NCBI RefSeq assembly: GCF_040744945.1
Contig: NZ_CP160453.1
Span: 930,001 to 994,000 of the forward strand
Origin: Saccharothrix sp. HUAS TT1
GTDB taxonomy: Bacteria > Actinomycetota > Actinomycetes > Mycobacteriales > Pseudonocardiaceae
Direction: 5' to 3'
DNA: 64,000 nucleotides
Position numbers and translations under genes: made by a program. Below are positions 60,649 to 64,000 of this stretch, one piece after another (positions within the stretch are counted from its first letter, which is position 1; each line of letters begins with the position of its first letter). The notes beneath the pieces are model-generated. The model made no database searches. It was not told the DNA's origin and saw only the letters and a list, made by a program, of their open reading frames with translations.

Positions 60649-60687
60649 CGAAGGGCCCGGTTCGCCAGTGGCGAACCGGGCCCTTCG
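60649..60687. terminator. Strong hairpin downstream of groEL
   Basis: CGAAGGGCCCGGTTCGCC (60649-60666) pairs exactly with GGCGAACCGGGCCCTTCG (60670-60687), an 18-bp stem with a three-base loop, 45 bp after the groEL stop. No U-tract is needed for a stem this stable. Confidence 0.85.
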
Positions 60688-60732
60688 TGAACTCCAGCCG
60701 ATCAGACCGCGGTCACGAGGACCGGGGGCGGA

Positions 60733-62535
<1,803 letters not shown>

Positions 62536-62562
62536 TTAGCACTCGACGGAGGAGAGTGCAAG
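62536..62562. promoter_or_regulatory. CIRCE element 2 (HrcA operator) upstream of groEL
   Basis: TTAGCACTC-N9-GAGTGCAAG has an exact left arm and a right arm diverging in its last three bases (AAG for TAA). It sits 8 bp from element 1, giving a tandem operator. Confidence 0.85.
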
Positions 62563-62571
62563 AAGAGCTGG

Positions 62572-63804
62572 TCAGCGGGACGTGCGGACGGGCACGCTGG
62601 TGGGCAGCGGTCTGCCGCTGGTCGTGCCCCCCACCTCGATGGACTGGCTGGTGCCGGTCGTCCCGGTCTCGCGCGGAGGTTCATCCTTCGGCGTGAGGAT
62701 CACCACGAGGATGACGACGAGCACGATCGCGACCGCGCCGACGAGCACGGGCGCGAGCCACGCGGGCCGGGACTTGGCGGTGCTGGTGAACGCGCTCGCG
62801 CCGACCTGGGGCGGCGGGCGCAGCCGGACCGGGTCCTGCAGGAAGCCGGGCTGCTGTTGCTGCGGGTAGGGCGGCCGGTAGGGGGTCTGCTGCTGCTGGA
62901 CGGGCACGCCGCCGGTCTGGGGTCCCAGCGGGCCGGAGTCGGCGCGGCGGGGCGGCGGCGGGGCCCCCTGGAGCGCCCCGGACAGCGCGGCGCGCGCCGC
63001 GGCGATCAGCTCGACGCACGACCCGTAGCGCTGGGACGGGTCTTTGGCGGTGCCCTTGCGCAGCACGTCGTCGATGGCGTGCGGCAGCGACACCACCGAG
63101 GTCAGCGACGGGATCTCGGAGCCGAGGTGGCCCTGGATGACGTCCTGCACGCCGCCCTGGAACGGCGGCCGGCCGGACAGGCACGCGAACACCATGCACG
63201 CGAGCGCGTACTGGTCGGTGCGGCCGTCGAGGGGTTCGCCGCGCAGGTGCTCGGGCGCGGCGTAGGTGGGTGAGCCGAGGAAGTCGCCGGTGCGGGTGCG
63301 GTGCCCGGTGGCGCCGCGCCTGGTCAGGCCGAAGTCGGCGAGGTAGACGTGCTCGCCCGCGGCTTCCTTGGCGGTGACCAGCACGTTCGCCGGTTTCACG
63401 TCGAGGTGGACCAGGCCCTTGCCGTGCAGCATGTCGAGCGCTTCGGCGACCTGGCCGAGCAGCGCGAGGGTGCGCGCGGGCGAGAGGGGGCCGTCCTTGA
63501 TGTGGCTGGCGAGGTCCTGGCCGTCGACCAGCCGCATGGCGATGTAGAGCAGCCCGTCGACCTCGTCGAAGTCGTAGAGCGGCACGATGTTGGCGTGGTC
63601 GATCGCCGAGGTGTTGCGCGCCTCGTCGACGAACCGCTCGCGGAACTCGGCGTCCGCCGTGAGGTGTTCGCCGATGACCTTCAGGGCGACCTTGCGACCG
63701 AGCCTGACGTCCGTGGCCTTGTAGGTCACGCTCATGCCACCGCGGCCGAGCACCCCGTCGATCCGGTAGTGGCCCAACCGTCGCCCGCTCAGGTCCTCCG
63801 ACAC
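62572..63804 (-). CDS. Ser/Thr protein kinase (PknB-like), HRD arginine replaced
   Basis: A 410-residue transmembrane kinase. Gly-rich loop LGRGGMSVTYKA (19-30), VALKV lysine K42, catalytic loop VHLDVKPANV where Leu134 replaces the Arg of HRD before catalytic D135, DFG at 157-159 (LADFGLT), APE-type YAAPEHLRGE. A Pro/Gln linker leads to one membrane helix (WLAPVLVGAVAIVLVVILVVILTP) and a short outer tail without PASTA repeats. GTG 63804 start. It lies 216 bp upstream of groEL, same strand; the CIRCE elements separate them. Confidence 0.92.
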   Translation of the reverse strand: MSEDLSGRRLGHYRIDGVLGRGGMSVTYKATDVRLGRKVALKVIGEHLTADAEFRERFVDEARNTSAIDHANIVPLYDFDEVDGLLYIAMRLVDGQDLASHIKDGPLSPARTLALLGQVAEALDMLHGKGLVHLDVKPANVLVTAKEAAGEHVYLADFGLTRRGATGHRTRTGDFLGSPTYAAPEHLRGEPLDGRTDQYALACMVFACLSGRPPFQGGVQDVIQGHLGSEIPSLTSVVSLPHAIDDVLRKGTAKDPSQRYGSCVELIAAARAALSGALQGAPPPPRRADSGPLGPQTGGVPVQQQQTPYRPPYPQQQQPGFLQDPVRLRPPPQVGASAFTSTAKSRPAWLAPVLVGAVAIVLVVILVVILTPKDEPPRETGTTGTSQSIEVGGTTSGRPLPTSVPVRTSR

Positions 63805-63907
63805 GCGAGCGAGCCTAACGTCCCCGTACAGGGGGTCGCGCGGGGTTCCCGGCAAACGCCGGCCGGCCGTGGCGCCCGACCCGCCGCGAAGCGGGCCGGG
63901 CGGAGGT

Positions 63908-64000
63908 TCACGACGCCTTTCGCACGTCCGACGCCTGGCTGCGGCCGTCGCGCCCCGCCTGGATCTCGAACTCCACGCGGTCCCCCTCGGCCAGCGTCCG
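63908..64000 (-). CDS. Cold-shock protein (C-terminal part, cut by window edge)
   Basis: The last 30 residues of a CspA-family protein: RTLAEGDRVEFEIQAGRDGR followed by SQASDVRKAS and stop at 63908. LxEGDRVEFE and QAxxV are the C-terminal signatures of the cold-shock fold. The rest lies beyond the right edge. It would be transcribed towards the kinase gene, 103 bp away. Confidence 0.85.
   Translation of the reverse strand, partial: RTLAEGDRVEFEIQAGRDGRSQASDVRKAS

Overview
The window is very GC-rich, with dense coding, many GTG/TTG starts and many 4-bp start/stop overlaps. A mycothiol-dependent isomerase-like protein, a conservon (CvnABCD-type) operon, LppU/SCO3897-type proteins, a solo GroEL2-type chaperonin with CIRCE operators, a resuscitation-promoting factor and XPB helicase all point to a filamentous actinomycete. 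Pseudonocardiaceae (Saccharothrix/Lentzea/Actinosynnema-like) is my best guess; the species cannot be told from the sequence alone.

Layout. 1-8.3 kb: edge of a MarR regulator, a purine permease (NCS2/AzgA type), DUF2530, a 35/37-bp minisatellite, a sacsin-like ATPase coupled to DUF3027, glutamine cyclotransferase and a PLP lyase. 8.3-12.4 kb: MFS protein with an Arg/Pro-rich tail, DUF2771 lipoprotein, and a TIR domain fused to a GT4 glycosyltransferase. 12.4-19.1 kb: cold-shock protein, two HAD phosphatases, TetR and MarR regulators, Gfo/Idh/MocA oxidoreductase, YccF, PPP-type phosphatase, mycothiol enzyme. 19.2-28 kb: molybdenum-cofactor genes (moaA, moaD, moaE, moaB, moaC) around an rpf gene whose leader carries a CRP-like palindrome and a possible c-di-AMP riboswitch, then malic enzyme, a secreted lectin and a helicase-associated protein. 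28-38 kb: conservon, an orphan substrate-binding lipoprotein and four tandem LppU-like membrane proteins. 38.2-40.9 kb: XPB helicase and menC.

41-52 kb: a form II CO-dehydrogenase-like operon (MoxR, VWA, XdhC, small, large and medium subunits, CoxG) ending in a CapA-like lipoprotein. A DNA cytosine methyltransferase, a GIY-YIG nuclease and a Vsr endonuclease lie on the opposite strand between its MoxR and VWA genes, which looks like an inserted restriction-modification island. 52.2-57.6 kb: PspC protein, and a sugar ABC operon without its own ATPase but with a GH20 hexosaminidase, plus cutC; two DasR-like boxes suggest N-acetylglucosamine control. 57.9-64 kb: ECF sigma factor with a coupled partner, Nudix hydrolase, metallophosphoesterase, groEL with two CIRCE elements, a Ser/Thr kinase lacking the HRD arginine, and the end of a cold-shock gene.

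The genes fit together at several points. The Moa genes supply the cofactor that the CO-dehydrogenase-like large subunit needs. The hexosaminidase would release sugars taken up by the adjacent permease. The order cspB/yccF/moaA/moaD/rpf/moaE/mog/moaC/helicase/XPB resembles the Mycobacterium tuberculosis rpfA neighbourhood, except that about 10 kb (conservon plus LppU cluster) separates the two helicase genes here.
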